From assembly GCA_013215445.1 (NCBI GenBank), contig JABSRA010000008.1:57350-121349 (forward strand): a stretch of 64,000 nucleotides of DNA, in the 5' to 3' direction. Made by a program: the position numbers and the translations under genes. Numbering within the stretch: position 1 is the first letter of the stretch; each line of letters starts with the position of its first letter. Source of the stretch: Oceanospirillaceae bacterium (GTDB lineage Bacteria > Pseudomonadota > Gammaproteobacteria > Pseudomonadales > Balneatricaceae). Positions 54,254-63,687 of this stretch are shown piece after piece. The notes beneath the pieces were generated by a model that was not told the DNA's origin, did not search any database, and saw only the letters and a program-made list of their open reading frames with translations.

Positions 54254-55150
54254 GACCAAGGGGATGACTGTAATGCTCTGCTCAAGACTGACGCTTTGAT
54301 GAGGCGCTAGCATAATATTTTCATGGGCGGTATTGGCCGCCTCAACACAGACAAATTCCCTCTGGCCCGCCAATATATCATACTGCACTGCCAGGGCACC
54401 TGGATTCCACACCACTGTTGAACCACTGCCCGCTTTTGAGATTATTAGCTCTCGACCTAATACTTCATCGCGCAGCACTACTTCACCAGCGTGCTTATAG
54501 ATACTGTCGATCGCCTGTATATTAGTTAGCTCTACACTCTGCTGAGCAAGGTTATTAGCGGCTAATTTATCAATATATTCACAGCCTTTTAAGCCATTTA
54601 CCTGCACCTTTTCGCTATCACCTACTAGAAAATAGCTATGGATAGCTTGAGTCAGCGGCTGAATTTGATCACTGACATTACGCGTAATCAAACACATTTT
54701 TAGCACATTATCGCTGACTTCAATATCAAAGCTAACTGACAAATCAGTAGATAGCGCAGCGATAGGAGAAAATCGTAGCTTGGTTAGCGCACCCTCGCTC
54801 TGTAAGCGGCACACATCCAGCTGCCACTGAACAACTCGGGCAAAACCATGATTAGGCAGACTGTGATCTGTTTCATGGGGACCAAACCAGGGCCAACAAA
54901 GAGGGGCACCACCGCGGACCGCTTCACTATTACCCCCTGTTTTTTTAACGCTAGCAGCAGCGGTTAACAGAGGTCCAGCACTCATATTTAACCAGAACAC
55001 ATCCTGTTGTCCAAGTGGTTTAAAGTGTAGAACCTGTGCGCCCATTTTCGCAATGACTAACTCACCCCAGGCCTCTTTAACCAGCCAAACTTCGCGTCCC
55101 AACCATTCAATTTCGTGGATACCTTGAGCCTGCTCGAACTGTGTTGACAT
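54248..55150 (-). CDS. D-hexose-6-phosphate mutarotase (YeaD-like)
   Basis: A 300-residue aldose 1-epimerase-like enzyme that interconverts alpha and beta glucose-6-phosphate. Recognisable positions are AVRGGAPLCWPWFGPHE (phosphate-binding arginine region), NHGFARVVQW, LTQAIHSYFLVGDSEKV (catalytic histidine) and VCVEAANTAHENI (glutamate). It lies after glk on the same strand but separated by a strong terminator, so it probably has its own promoter. Role: feeding beta-G6P to Zwf. Confidence 0.92.
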   Translation of the reverse strand: MSTQFEQAQGIHEIEWLGREVWLVKEAWGELVIAKMGAQVLHFKPLGQQDVFWLNMSAGPLLTAAASVKKTGGNSEAVRGGAPLCWPWFGPHETDHSLPNHGFARVVQWQLDVCRLQSEGALTKLRFSPIAALSTDLSVSFDIEVSDNVLKMCLITRNVSDQIQPLTQAIHSYFLVGDSEKVQVNGLKGCEYIDKLAANNLAQQSVELTNIQAIDSIYKHAGEVVLRDEVLGRELIISKAGSGSTVVWNPGALAVQYDILAGQREFVCVEAANTAHENIMLAPHQSVSLEQSITVIPLVL

Positions 55151-55203
55151 ATTGACGCCTGTGTATTGAGTGAATAAACGGGTAAACGCTTAAGAGCGCA
55201 CAA

Positions 55204-55229
55204 AAAAAGCGCTTTAATCAGCGCTTTTT
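55204..55229 (-). terminator. Strong intrinsic terminator of glk
   Basis: AAAAAGCGCT / AGCGCTTTTT, a 10-bp stem with a 6-base loop. On the minus strand the hairpin runs straight into a T tract (TTTTTTTG). It lies 43 bases after the glk stop codon. Confidence 0.85.
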
Positions 55230-55272
55230 AGAGATGCTATTATTAACGCTGCCAACTATAGCAGTTAATCTG

Positions 55273-56256
55273 TTAGCCTTGAATTTTTAGTGCAGCTGCA
55301 GCACCCAATAAACCGGGATATTTCGCATCGCACAACCATACCGGTACCTGGCTTAGGTATTGCTTAAAACGACCTTTGTCTGCCATGGCGATACGAAAAT
55401 TACTTTGAAGTAAGAACTCTCTAATTCGTGGAGGTATACCGCCACACAGATAAACACCGCCTCTTGCCCCCTGGGCCAACACTAAATCCCCGGTCACCGC
55501 GCCAAGAATGTCACAAAACGTTTCCAGTGTTTGCAGGGCAATGGGATCTTCACCCGTCATAGCCGCCGTGGTAATCTGCGCTGCGCTGTCTAGAATTTGC
55601 GGACACTGCTTTATTTGGCAAAGCGCAAGGTACAATGCAACAATGCCATCACCAGATAGGATTCTCTCCACTGATACACGTTGATACTTGCGCTGCAAAA
55701 TAGCTAAAATTTGCAATTGCAATTCATTAGTCGGTGCAAAGCTAATATGGCCACCTTCAGTGGCGACCGCTTGCCAATTAAGTTCGGCGACACTGTGCTG
55801 AGCATGTGCAGATTGTGGTACTAAACTAGAGACCCCAAGTCCAGTACCTGGCCCCAGTACCAGTCTTGGATGCTGCGCATGTTTTGCAGAACCAGACTGA
55901 ATGACAACTTTCTCATCACTCTCAATAAATAACATACCGTAGGCCATCGCAGTAAAGTCATTCAGTAATAAGAATTGCTCTAAGCCAAGCTGCTTTTGCA
56001 TAGCTTTAACATTAAATGCCCAGTGGTTATTGGTCATTTTGAGATCATCACCAATCGGACATGCAAATGAAATACAGGCTTTATTGAGCGGATTAACCCC
56101 TATTTTTTGATAATAATAAGCCACCGCCTGATCAAAATTGTTAAAATCTTGGCAATTTAGTACTTCAACATGCGCCAACTCAACGCTCGCCTCTTCAACC
56201 AGTGCGAACCGGGCATTAGTCCCCCCTATATCCCCAACTAATGCATAATAACTCAA
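55273..56256 (-). CDS. glk: Glucokinase
   Basis: A 327-residue ROK-less (E. coli-type) glucokinase phosphorylating glucose to glucose-6-phosphate. The phosphate loop is LVGDIGGTNARFALVEE, with sugar- and ATP-binding LLNDFTAMAYG, LGPGTGLGVSSL and VATEGGHISFAP. The start is TTG at 56256, where a perfect GAGGAG sits five bases upstream. A longer frame begins at 56340 without support. It follows edd on the same strand; the 121-base gap has no terminator, so edd-glk is probably one transcript. Confidence 0.95.
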   Translation of the reverse strand: MSYYALVGDIGGTNARFALVEEASVELAHVEVLNCQDFNNFDQAVAYYYQKIGVNPLNKACISFACPIGDDLKMTNNHWAFNVKAMQKQLGLEQFLLLNDFTAMAYGMLFIESDEKVVIQSGSAKHAQHPRLVLGPGTGLGVSSLVPQSAHAQHSVAELNWQAVATEGGHISFAPTNELQLQILAILQRKYQRVSVERILSGDGIVALYLALCQIKQCPQILDSAAQITTAAMTGEDPIALQTLETFCDILGAVTGDLVLAQGARGGVYLCGGIPPRIREFLLQSNFRIAMADKGRFKQYLSQVPVWLCDAKYPGLLGAAAALKIQG

Positions 56257-56377
56257 ATCTGACTCCTCAATACTGCTATCTGTATGGCTAAAATTTCGAG
56301 GTGGATCATACCTCAATGGCAGGGCCCAAGAAACCTCCACAAACGCTTATATTACCCGACACAATTCAGCTGACCAC

Positions 56378-58198
56378 TCAATGAAAGCCATCATTAAAAA
56401 CAGTAGCACCTAATTCTGCACAACTTACCTGTGAGCGAAGCGGCGCAAACAACTCACGACCCATGCCAGTGGCACTTCTTTTTAGATCGCAAATCGCTGG
56501 CGTTCTCGCCGCTAATACTGGTGCTGGCACATCCACACTCAACTCACCAGTCAACGCATTGACGTGTATCATATCGCCATCTTGTACCTTTGCCAGTAAG
56601 CCGCCATCCAGTGCTTCTGGCCACAAGTGAATAGCCGCCGGGACCTTACCGGACGCACCCGACATGCGACCATCGGTCACCAGGGCCACTTTAAAGCCGC
56701 GATCTTGCAGGGAACCCAAGAAAGGCGTTAATTTATGTAACTCAGGCATGCCATTTGATTTAGGGCCTTGGAATCTAACCACCGCCACAAAATCTTTATC
56801 CAATAGCCCTTTTTTAAACAGCCCTTCTATTTGATTTTGATCATCAAAAACGACTGCTGGGGCACTCACTACTTGATGCTGTGGATCTACCGCAGAGACC
56901 TTGATCACCGCTCGCCCCAAGTTTCCCTTTAATAGTTTAACCCCACCTTCTGCAGAAAATGGCTGATCGAAGCTAGTTAATACAGCACTGTCTAAACTTT
57001 TCTCGGGTCCTTCACGCCAGACAATTTTGCCATTTTCCAGAAACGGCTCACGGGTGTAAAAAGACAGACCTTCACCCATCACTGTTTTAACATTCTCATG
57101 CAGCAAACCACCTTCAAGCAGTGTTTTAACCAGATAGGAAGTACCACCAGCTGCCTGGAAATGGTTGATATCGGCTTGTCCATTAGGATAAATACGGGTA
57201 ACGAGAGGCACCACCGCAGATAACTCAGAGAAATCATCCCAATTAATGATGATACCAGCAGCTCTGGCGATGGCGATCAGATGCATGGTGTGGTTGGTTG
57301 ATCCACCCGTTGCCAGTAACGCAACGACAGCATTGACCATTGAGTATTCGGTGACAATTTCATAGAGAGGGGTAAAACCGCCATTTTGCGGCGTCATTTT
57401 AATCGCTCTACGACAAGCTTCACTGGTTAAAGCATCGCGCATTTCACTGCCTGGGTTGATAAAAGACGACCCCGGTAGGTGCAGCCCCATCAACTCAACA
57501 ATTAGCTGATTACTGTTGGCGGTCCCATAGAAAGTACAAGTACCCGCACTGTGGTATGAATCTGACTCACACTTTAACAATGCCTCGCGGTCCACTTTTC
57601 CCTCGGCATACATTTGCCTAATGCGGGCTTTTTCTTTATTAGGTAAGCCACTGGGCATAGGACCCGCCGGCACAAAGATAGTGGGTAAGTGACCAAAACT
57701 TAAAGCTCCTATCAATAAACCTGGCACAATTTTATCACAGACACCTAAGTAGGCTGCTGCATCAAACATATTATGCGACAAGCCGATAGCACTTGACATG
57801 GCAATGGTATCGCGACTAAACAAACTCAGCTCCATACCAGGTTGCCCTTGAGTAACACCGTCACACATAGCGGGAACACCACCGGCAAACTGTGCCACAG
57901 AGCCCATCTGTTGAGCAGTTTTCTTAAATATTTCAGGATAATACTGGAAGGGCTGATGAGCGGACAACATATCGTTATAAGCAGATATAATACCGACATT
58001 GACTGCATTGGTCATTTTCAAAGCGGATTTGTCAGAGGGGTTACAAGCTGCAAAGCCATGCGCTAAATTGCCACAGGCGAGGACGGCACGATGTACACTT
58101 TTCTCTTCAGCTTGTTTCATTCTAGATAGGTAGTCATCGCGACAATCGCGGCTTCGCTCTATTATGCGCTGGGTTATTCGGGTTATCGTGCTGTGCAT
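56378..58198 (-). CDS. edd: 6-phosphogluconate dehydratase
   Basis: A 606-residue IlvD/Edd-family [4Fe-4S] dehydratase, the first committed Entner-Doudoroff enzyme (6-phosphogluconate to KDPG). [40 protein letters not shown] and [20 protein letters not shown] are diagnostic. The start is ATG 58198 with AGAAGG upstream; a GTG at 58207 lies in that ribosome binding site. It is divergent from gap, and the shared region has a HexR-type palindrome. The KDPG aldolase gene (eda) is not in the window and may follow pgl. Confidence 0.97.
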   Translation of the reverse strand: MHSTITRITQRIIERSRDCRDDYLSRMKQAEEKSVHRAVLACGNLAHGFAACNPSDKSALKMTNAVNVGIISAYNDMLSAHQPFQYYPEIFKKTAQQMGSVAQFAGGVPAMCDGVTQGQPGMELSLFSRDTIAMSSAIGLSHNMFDAAAYLGVCDKIVPGLLIGALSFGHLPTIFVPAGPMPSGLPNKEKARIRQMYAEGKVDREALLKCESDSYHSAGTCTFYGTANSNQLIVELMGLHLPGSSFINPGSEMRDALTSEACRRAIKMTPQNGGFTPLYEIVTEYSMVNAVVALLATGGSTNHTMHLIAIARAAGIIINWDDFSELSAVVPLVTRIYPNGQADINHFQAAGGTSYLVKTLLEGGLLHENVKTVMGEGLSFYTREPFLENGKIVWREGPEKSLDSAVLTSFDQPFSAEGGVKLLKGNLGRAVIKVSAVDPQHQVVSAPAVVFDDQNQIEGLFKKGLLDKDFVAVVRFQGPKSNGMPELHKLTPFLGSLQDRGFKVALVTDGRMSGASGKVPAAIHLWPEALDGGLLAKVQDGDMIHVNALTGELSVDVPAPVLAARTPAICDLKRSATGMGRELFAPLRSQVSCAELGATVFNDGFH

Positions 58199-58348
58199 AC
58201 TATTCACCTTCTTTTCGTTCTCATTCTCGTTTTCGCATCCTCACCTTTACCAGGCGATAACTTTATCAACCAGTATACCACTCAACCATTTACCACTGAA
58301 TCAGCACAATTTGAGTAATACATAAGAGACCAAAGATGCGTTTATTTG

Positions 58349-58362
58349 TTGTAATATTACAA
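58349..58362. promoter_or_regulatory. Probable HexR operator, edd/gap region
   Basis: TTGTAATATTACAA is a perfect 14-bp palindrome between the divergent edd and gap genes. Published HexR consensus half sites (TGTAAT / ATTACA) are both present but abut, without the usual spacer bases. A partial second copy, AGTAATATTAGACAA, lies at 58402-58416. The same core recurs upstream of zwf and, altered, of hexR. Inference. Confidence 0.6.
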
Positions 58363-58442
58363 GATTAACCGCACAAATAGCTATCATAATCCAACAAAAG
58401 GAGTAATATTAGACAAATTAAATTTTTCAGAGGAGCTTTACT

Positions 58443-59447
58443 ATGACTATTCGTGTTGCTATCAATGGCTTTGGAAGAATAGGCCGTAATATTTTAAGAG
58501 CACTTTACGAGGGTAATCATAGGGACTATATTCAAGTAGTAGCCATCAACGATTTGGGCGCTGCTGAAATGAATGCACACTTGTTTCAATTTGATTCCGT
58601 ACACGGTCCTTTTAAAGGCGAAGTCAGTCATGATACTGAAAGCTTTACCGTTAATGGCGATAGAATTTATATTAGCGCAGAGCGCAACCCTGCCAACCTA
58701 CCTTGGAAAGAGTTGAATATCGACGTTGTTTATGAGTGCACAGGCTTTTTCACCCAGAGAGAGAAAGCGCAATTGCACATTGATGCAGGCGCCAAGAAAG
58801 TAATTATTTCTGCGCCAGGTAAGGAAGTTGATGCCACCATCGTCTACGGCGTTAACGACCAACAATTAACAGCGAGTCATCAGATTATTTCTAACGCTTC
58901 TTGCACCACCAACTGTTTAGCACCTATCGCACAAGCACTCAACAACAGTGTTGGCATCGAGTCTGGCTTAATGACGACTATTCACGCTTACACTAACGAT
59001 CAAAACCTATCTGATGTCTATCACACCGATCCGTACCGCGCCAGATCAGCGACACAATCAATGATCCCAACCAGCACTGGAGCAGCAGCCGCGGTCGGTC
59101 TAGTATTACCAGAATTAAAAGGCGTTATTGATGGGATGTCGATTCGCGTACCAACGATTAACGTATCGGTGGTTGATTTCACTTTTGTCGCCAAGCGCGA
59201 TACCAGTGTTGAAGAAATCAACAACTTATTATTAGAGGCTAGTAACGCCTCTACAGTATTGGGTTATAATACACGTCCTTTAGTTTCTATAGACTTCAAT
59301 CACAACCCACTATCATCAATCTTTGACTCGACTCAAACGAAAATTTCTGGACGTCAAGTTAAAGTCATGGCGTGGTACGACAACGAGTGGGGCTTTTCTA
59401 ACAGAATGTTAGACAACACCTTAGCCCTAATGAATGCACCAGTTTAA
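58443..59447 (+). CDS. gap: Glyceraldehyde-3-phosphate dehydrogenase, type I
   Basis: A 334-residue GAPDH close to the Pseudomonas enzyme of the hex regulon. It has the dinucleotide fold [20 protein letters not shown], the active-site cysteine in [12 protein letters not shown], and C-terminal [12 protein letters not shown]. It has an AGAGGAG ribosome binding site. It is 11 bases ahead of pyk, so gap and pyk process Entner-Doudoroff triose phosphate to pyruvate. Confidence 0.96.
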   Translation: MTIRVAINGFGRIGRNILRALYEGNHRDYIQVVAINDLGAAEMNAHLFQFDSVHGPFKGEVSHDTESFTVNGDRIYISAERNPANLPWKELNIDVVYECTGFFTQREKAQLHIDAGAKKVIISAPGKEVDATIVYGVNDQQLTASHQIISNASCTTNCLAPIAQALNNSVGIESGLMTTIHAYTNDQNLSDVYHTDPYRARSATQSMIPTSTGAAAAVGLVLPELKGVIDGMSIRVPTINVSVVDFTFVAKRDTSVEEINNLLLEASNASTVLGYNTRPLVSIDFNHNPLSSIFDSTQTKISGRQVKVMAWYDNEWGFSNRMLDNTLALMNAPV

Positions 59448-59458
59448 GAGAGCCATAC

Positions 59459-60907
59459 ATGTTAAGACTTACCAAAATAGTTGCAACCCTAGGACCTGCC
59501 ACTACCAGCTTTGAAGAAATAGAAGCTGTTATCCTCGCTGGTGCCAACGTATTAAGACTCAATTTTTCGCACGGTGAAGCTGATGATCATCGCGATCGCG
59601 CTCGCACCATTAGAGAAGTGGCGGCAAAGCACAATCTGTTTGTCGCCATATTAGCCGATCTGCAAGGTCCAAAAATTCGTATTGCACGCTTTAAAGACAA
59701 CAAGATCGAAGTTAAAAACGGCGCTATATTTACCCTGAATTCAAAGCTTGGCTATGAAGACGGCGATAGCGAGCAAGTCGGTATTGACTACCCAGCTCTA
59801 ATCACCGACTCCAAGCCTGGCGACATTTTATTACTTGATGATGGCCGCGTGGTACTTGAAGTAACGGCGGTAGATGCAGACAAAATCACTACCGTAGTAA
59901 CGACTGGCGGACCACTATCAAACAACAAAGGCATTAACCGCTTAGGCGGCGGACTATCCGCTAAAGCACTAACGGACAAGGACAAAGCGGACATCATAAT
60001 CGCCACCGAAATCAAAGCCGATTATATTGCCGTCTCGTTCCCAAGAGATGAGCACGACATGCACGAAGCGAGAGCCCTGCTTAAAGCGGCGGGCTCAAAG
60101 GCAGGCTTAGTCGCCAAAATCGAACGCGCTGAGACGATCGCTGACGACGAAATACTCGACAATATTATTCGCGCCTCGGAAGTAGTGATGGTCGCACGTG
60201 GCGATTTAGCCGTTGAAATTGGCGACGCTACCTTAGTAGCGGTGCAAAAACACATCATCAAACGCGCCCGCAGCTTGAATAAAGTGGTCATCACAGCGAC
60301 GCAAATGATGGAATCAATGATCAGCAGCCCAATGCCGACTAGAGCAGAAGTGTCAGATGTTGCCAACGCAGTCTTTGACCACACCGACGCGGTAATGCTT
60401 TCAGCCGAAACAGCAGCGGGAGAATACCCAACAGAGGCGGTAGAAGCCATGGATCGCATCTGTAGAGGTGCTGAATCTAGCCGCAATCTAGCAAAATCAG
60501 GTCTGCGCATCAACGAGCAGTTCGAGAACATTGACGAAACGATTGCTTTGGCTGCTATTTACGCCGCTAACCACTTAGAGGGCGTGAAGGCAATTGTCTG
60601 CATGACTGAATCAGGGGCTACGCCACTACAGGCGACCAGACTGCGTACATCGCTACCGGTCTTCGCTCTTTCGGATAACCCTGAAACTCAGACAAAGGTA
60701 GCCATGTATCGAAACGTACACACTATCCCATTCAGCTCATCCAAAATGAAAACCAATGAGATTAATCAGCTTGCCATTGACGAGGTAGTCAAAACTGGCT
60801 GCGCTAAGATAGGCGACTTAGTGGTTATCACCAAGGGTGACTACGTTGATGCACAAGGCGGCACCAACACTCTAAAAATCGTTCGTATCGGCGACAACAT
60901 CCAGTAA
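59459..60907 (+). CDS. pyk: Pyruvate kinase
   Basis: A 482-residue pyruvate kinase: opening LTKIVATLGPATTSFEEI, VLRLNFSHG, LADLQGPKIRIARF, KIERAE, the metal-binding VARGDLAVEIG, and ITATQMMESMI. The C-terminal allosteric domain is complete. Length and sequence are like E. coli PykA (type II, AMP/sugar-phosphate activated). Same transcript as gap. Confidence 0.96.
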   Translation: MLRLTKIVATLGPATTSFEEIEAVILAGANVLRLNFSHGEADDHRDRARTIREVAAKHNLFVAILADLQGPKIRIARFKDNKIEVKNGAIFTLNSKLGYEDGDSEQVGIDYPALITDSKPGDILLLDDGRVVLEVTAVDADKITTVVTTGGPLSNNKGINRLGGGLSAKALTDKDKADIIIATEIKADYIAVSFPRDEHDMHEARALLKAAGSKAGLVAKIERAETIADDEILDNIIRASEVVMVARGDLAVEIGDATLVAVQKHIIKRARSLNKVVITATQMMESMISSPMPTRAEVSDVANAVFDHTDAVMLSAETAAGEYPTEAVEAMDRICRGAESSRNLAKSGLRINEQFENIDETIALAAIYAANHLEGVKAIVCMTESGATPLQATRLRTSLPVFALSDNPETQTKVAMYRNVHTIPFSSSKMKTNEINQLAIDEVVKTGCAKIGDLVVITKGDYVDAQGGTNTLKIVRIGDNIQ

Positions 60908-60917
60908 TTGCGCCATA

Positions 60918-60948
60918 TTGCACTGACGCTATTCAGCGCTCAGTGCAA
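60918..60948. terminator. Hairpin between convergent pyk and hexR
   Basis: A 9-bp outer stem TTGCACTGA / TCAGTGCAA enclosing a 4-bp inner stem CGCT / AGCG with loop ATTC and one bulged C. It is 10 bases after the pyk stop. No immediate T run on the plus strand. The inner 16 bases recur at 15565-15580. Confidence 0.65.
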
Positions 60949-61052
60949 CACTCTATGCTGGTTTTCCTTCAGCCTTTCGAAGATCATTTGGCGCAACAGC
61001 CACTTATTATTCTGTAACAGCTGAAACCGCTCAGCCATCTCTTACACCACAC

Positions 61053-61898
61053 TTATTCTTCTTCTATCGAATACCTAGTAGAACGCAAACTCTGCTTAAT
61101 TTTGTCTAAGTGCTGATGAAATCCCAATCCACGACGCAACGTCATTCCCGTGGCGATCACATCCAAGATAGTTAACTGGGTCAATCTAGAGGTCATTGGC
61201 ATATACACGTCGGTATTTTCTACATGCGGCACACCTAATACAATCGGACATACCTTGGCCAACGGAGAGTCTTCGATGGTCAAAGCGATGACTGTCGCCC
61301 CCGTCGCGTTAGCTAACTGAGCAATTTCAATTAAATCTTTAGTGCGCCCAGTGTAGGAAATAATCACGATCACATCCCCGATGTGAGAGGCTGAGGCCAC
61401 CATGCGCTGCATTAATACATCATCGTAGGCCACCACCGGTAAATTAAAGCGGAAAAACTTATGCTGGGCGTCTTTCGCCACCGATCCTGAAGCGCCCAGG
61501 CCAAAAAAAGCTATTTGCTTTGCCTGCGTCAAGTGATCAACCGCGGCCTCTATCGACTTGATGTCGATTTGTTTGCGCGCTGTATTTAACGTGGCGATCG
61601 TCGAAGTGAAGATCTTATCTGTATACTGCTCAGCATTGTCATTTTGCTCAACGCTACGGGTCACGAACATAGAGCCACTCACCAAGCTTTTTGCCAGCTG
61701 AATCTTGAAATCAGGAAAACCCTTAGACAAAAAACTACGACAAAAACGATTCACCGTAGGCTCGCTGACACCCGCGGACTTAGCCAGCGCCGCGATACTC
61801 AATTGGGTGACCACCGATGGATTTTGTAATATCGCATCGGCTACTTTTCGTTCAGATTTGTTTAACTGATCGCGCTTTTGTCTAATTCTAGATAACAC
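61053..61898 (-). CDS. hexR: HexR, RpiR-family regulator of central carbon metabolism
   Basis: A 281-residue RpiR-type regulator. The N-terminal HTH is present (NKSERKVADAILQNPSVVTQ, KSAGVSEPTVNRFCRS) with a C-terminal SIS sugar-phosphate domain (IAFFGLGASGSVAKDAQHKF, VIVIISYTGRTKDLIEIAQ). KDPG is the known effector. The location between gap-pyk and zwf-pgl matches the classic hex cluster. The start is GTG 61898 behind GGGAG. Confidence 0.96.
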   Translation of the reverse strand: MLSRIRQKRDQLNKSERKVADAILQNPSVVTQLSIAALAKSAGVSEPTVNRFCRSFLSKGFPDFKIQLAKSLVSGSMFVTRSVEQNDNAEQYTDKIFTSTIATLNTARKQIDIKSIEAAVDHLTQAKQIAFFGLGASGSVAKDAQHKFFRFNLPVVAYDDVLMQRMVASASHIGDVIVIISYTGRTKDLIEIAQLANATGATVIALTIEDSPLAKVCPIVLGVPHVENTDVYMPMTSRLTQLTILDVIATGMTLRRGLGFHQHLDKIKQSLRSTRYSIEEE

Positions 61899-61931
61899 GT
61901 TACTCTCCCGCAGTGAGTAATTAGATTTTCA

Positions 61932-61947
61932 GTGGTTATATTACCAC
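61932..61947. promoter_or_regulatory. Possible HexR autoregulatory site
   Basis: GTGGTTATATTACCAC is a 16-bp inverted repeat (GTGGT / ACCAC) 33 bases upstream of the hexR start. Its centre, GTTATATTAC, differs by one base from the GTAATATTAC core at edd/gap and zwf. Confidence 0.45.
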
Positions 61948-62123
61948 ATTTTCATTCACCTTTGACTTTATTAATCAGTCGCGTGAGCTGGGCAAGCAAC
62001 GGCTTAATAACTGCGTATTATCGGGCCGACAGAGCGCTATCTATTTAACCTAAGGCGGCATCACATAAGGCATATTTGTGGAACTAAATAAGTTACAATA
62101 CGCAGACAAACTTCCTTTTTATT

Positions 62124-62135
62124 AGTAATATTACA
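62124..62135 (+). promoter_or_regulatory. Probable HexR operator of zwf
   Basis: AGTAATATTACA contains the perfect palindrome GTAATATTAC found at edd/gap. It lies 7 bases upstream of the predicted zwf -35 element. Confidence 0.55.
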
Positions 62136-62142
62136 CAATTAA

Positions 62143-62171
62143 TTGACGATTATGCCAAAAACACTTAGAAT
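62143..62171 (+). promoter_or_regulatory. Promoter of zwf
   Basis: TTGACG (62143-62148), a 17-base spacer, then TAGAAT (62166-62171), about 42 bases upstream of the zwf ATG. Confidence 0.6.
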
Positions 62172-62213
62172 CACTTCAAAATCTAGTTTAATTACAAGAA
62201 AAAAGAGTAAGCG

Positions 62214-63686
62214 ATGAACAAACCAACAGCAACAGACATCATTATATTTGGCGCCCTAGGTGATTTATCGCAGCGCAAACTTATCCCCTCGCTGTATGAC
62301 CTAGAAAAAGATCATCTACTTCCTCACGGAAGCAGAATTCTATGCCTAGCCAGGCAGGACATTGATACAGCTCAGTACCGTCAGACTGCCAGAGAAAATT
62401 TGGCACTTCATGTCGAAAACGATAGGCTTGACGAAGAGACACTGGCAAGATTATTGAGCAGAATCGAATACTTAACACTCGATTTCAATACGGATCAGCA
62501 TTTTCAAGCACTGTCGACTAACCTCGCTAAACACAGCACTCAACAGCGTATCTTCTACTTTGCCACCGCAGCCGAATTTTTTGGCACGATCAGCACTAAA
62601 TTATCAGAGAATAACTGCATCACCGACACTTGTAGAGTGGTGCTTGAAAAACCGCTTGGATTCGACAGAGAGTCATCTAGTGCCATCAACGATCAAGTGG
62701 GTCAATACTTCACCGAGCAACAGATTTATCGTATCGATCATTATCTTGGTAAAGAGACCGTGCAGAACCTCTTGGCGCTGCGCTTTGCCAATCCAATTTT
62801 CGGCACTCAGTGGAATCAAAATCATATTTCCCATGTCGAGATCACCATCGCTGAATCTGTCGGTATCGAAGGTCGCTGGAGCTATTTCGACAAGGCAGGT
62901 CAAATGCGTGACATGGTACAAAACCATTTGCTGCAATTACTGGCACTGGTTGCCATGGACCCACCTGATGATTTATCTGCGGATTGCATTCGCGATCAAA
63001 AGGTTAAAGTTCTCAGACAGCTAAAACCAATTAGCGCTAGCGAGCAGAAACACGCCGTGGTCTGCGGCCAATACGCCAGCGGTAATAATGATGTACAACT
63101 GCTGCCAAGTTACAATAGCGAAGAGGGAGCAGAGGGCACCAGCAATACTGAAACATTTGTCGCTATTCGCGCCGAGATTCAAAATTGGCGCTGGGCCGGC
63201 GTGCCTTTTTACCTGAGAACAGGTAAGCGAATGAAGCAAAAACTCACCCAGATTATTATTCATTTCAAACAGCAGCCGCATTTCATTTTTGACCCACTGC
63301 AACACGGAATAGCCAGTAATAAGCTAATCTTGAGCCTGCAGCCTAATGAAGGTGTTTCACTGCAGGTACAAACTAAATCACCGGGCATCAACAACGATAT
63401 TCAAATCCAACCCACTATCTTGGATTTGAACTTTAATAAAGAGTTTAAAGATACCCGCACACCGCACGCGTATGAGCGGCTGTTATTTGAAGTGATAAAA
63501 GGCAACCAGTATCTATTCGTCCGCCGCGACGAAATCGAACACGCATGGACTTGGTGCGACAATATCATGCAACACTGGTCTCACCCTGAACACGTGCTGC
63601 ATAAATACCCAGCGGGCAGCTGGGGCCCGACTGAATCTGAGATTATTATCCGCAACGATAAAAGACAGTGGTTTGGAGATCAGTAA
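62214..63686 (+). CDS. zwf: Glucose-6-phosphate 1-dehydrogenase
   Basis: A 490-residue G6P dehydrogenase, entry enzyme to the Entner-Doudoroff and oxidative pentose phosphate routes. It has the NADP fold IIFGALGDLSQRKLIPSLY, the active-site YRIDHYLGKETVQNLLALRF (20 residues), the substrate lysine in EKPLG, and FYLRTGKRM. It has an AAAGAG ribosome binding site. It starts the zwf-pgl transcript under a HexR-like site. Confidence 0.97.
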   Translation: MNKPTATDIIIFGALGDLSQRKLIPSLYDLEKDHLLPHGSRILCLARQDIDTAQYRQTARENLALHVENDRLDEETLARLLSRIEYLTLDFNTDQHFQALSTNLAKHSTQQRIFYFATAAEFFGTISTKLSENNCITDTCRVVLEKPLGFDRESSSAINDQVGQYFTEQQIYRIDHYLGKETVQNLLALRFANPIFGTQWNQNHISHVEITIAESVGIEGRWSYFDKAGQMRDMVQNHLLQLLALVAMDPPDDLSADCIRDQKVKVLRQLKPISASEQKHAVVCGQYASGNNDVQLLPSYNSEEGAEGTSNTETFVAIRAEIQNWRWAGVPFYLRTGKRMKQKLTQIIIHFKQQPHFIFDPLQHGIASNKLILSLQPNEGVSLQVQTKSPGINNDIQIQPTILDLNFNKEFKDTRTPHAYERLLFEVIKGNQYLFVRRDEIEHAWTWCDNIMQHWSHPEHVLHKYPAGSWGPTESEIIIRNDKRQWFGDQ

Positions 63687-63687
63687 T

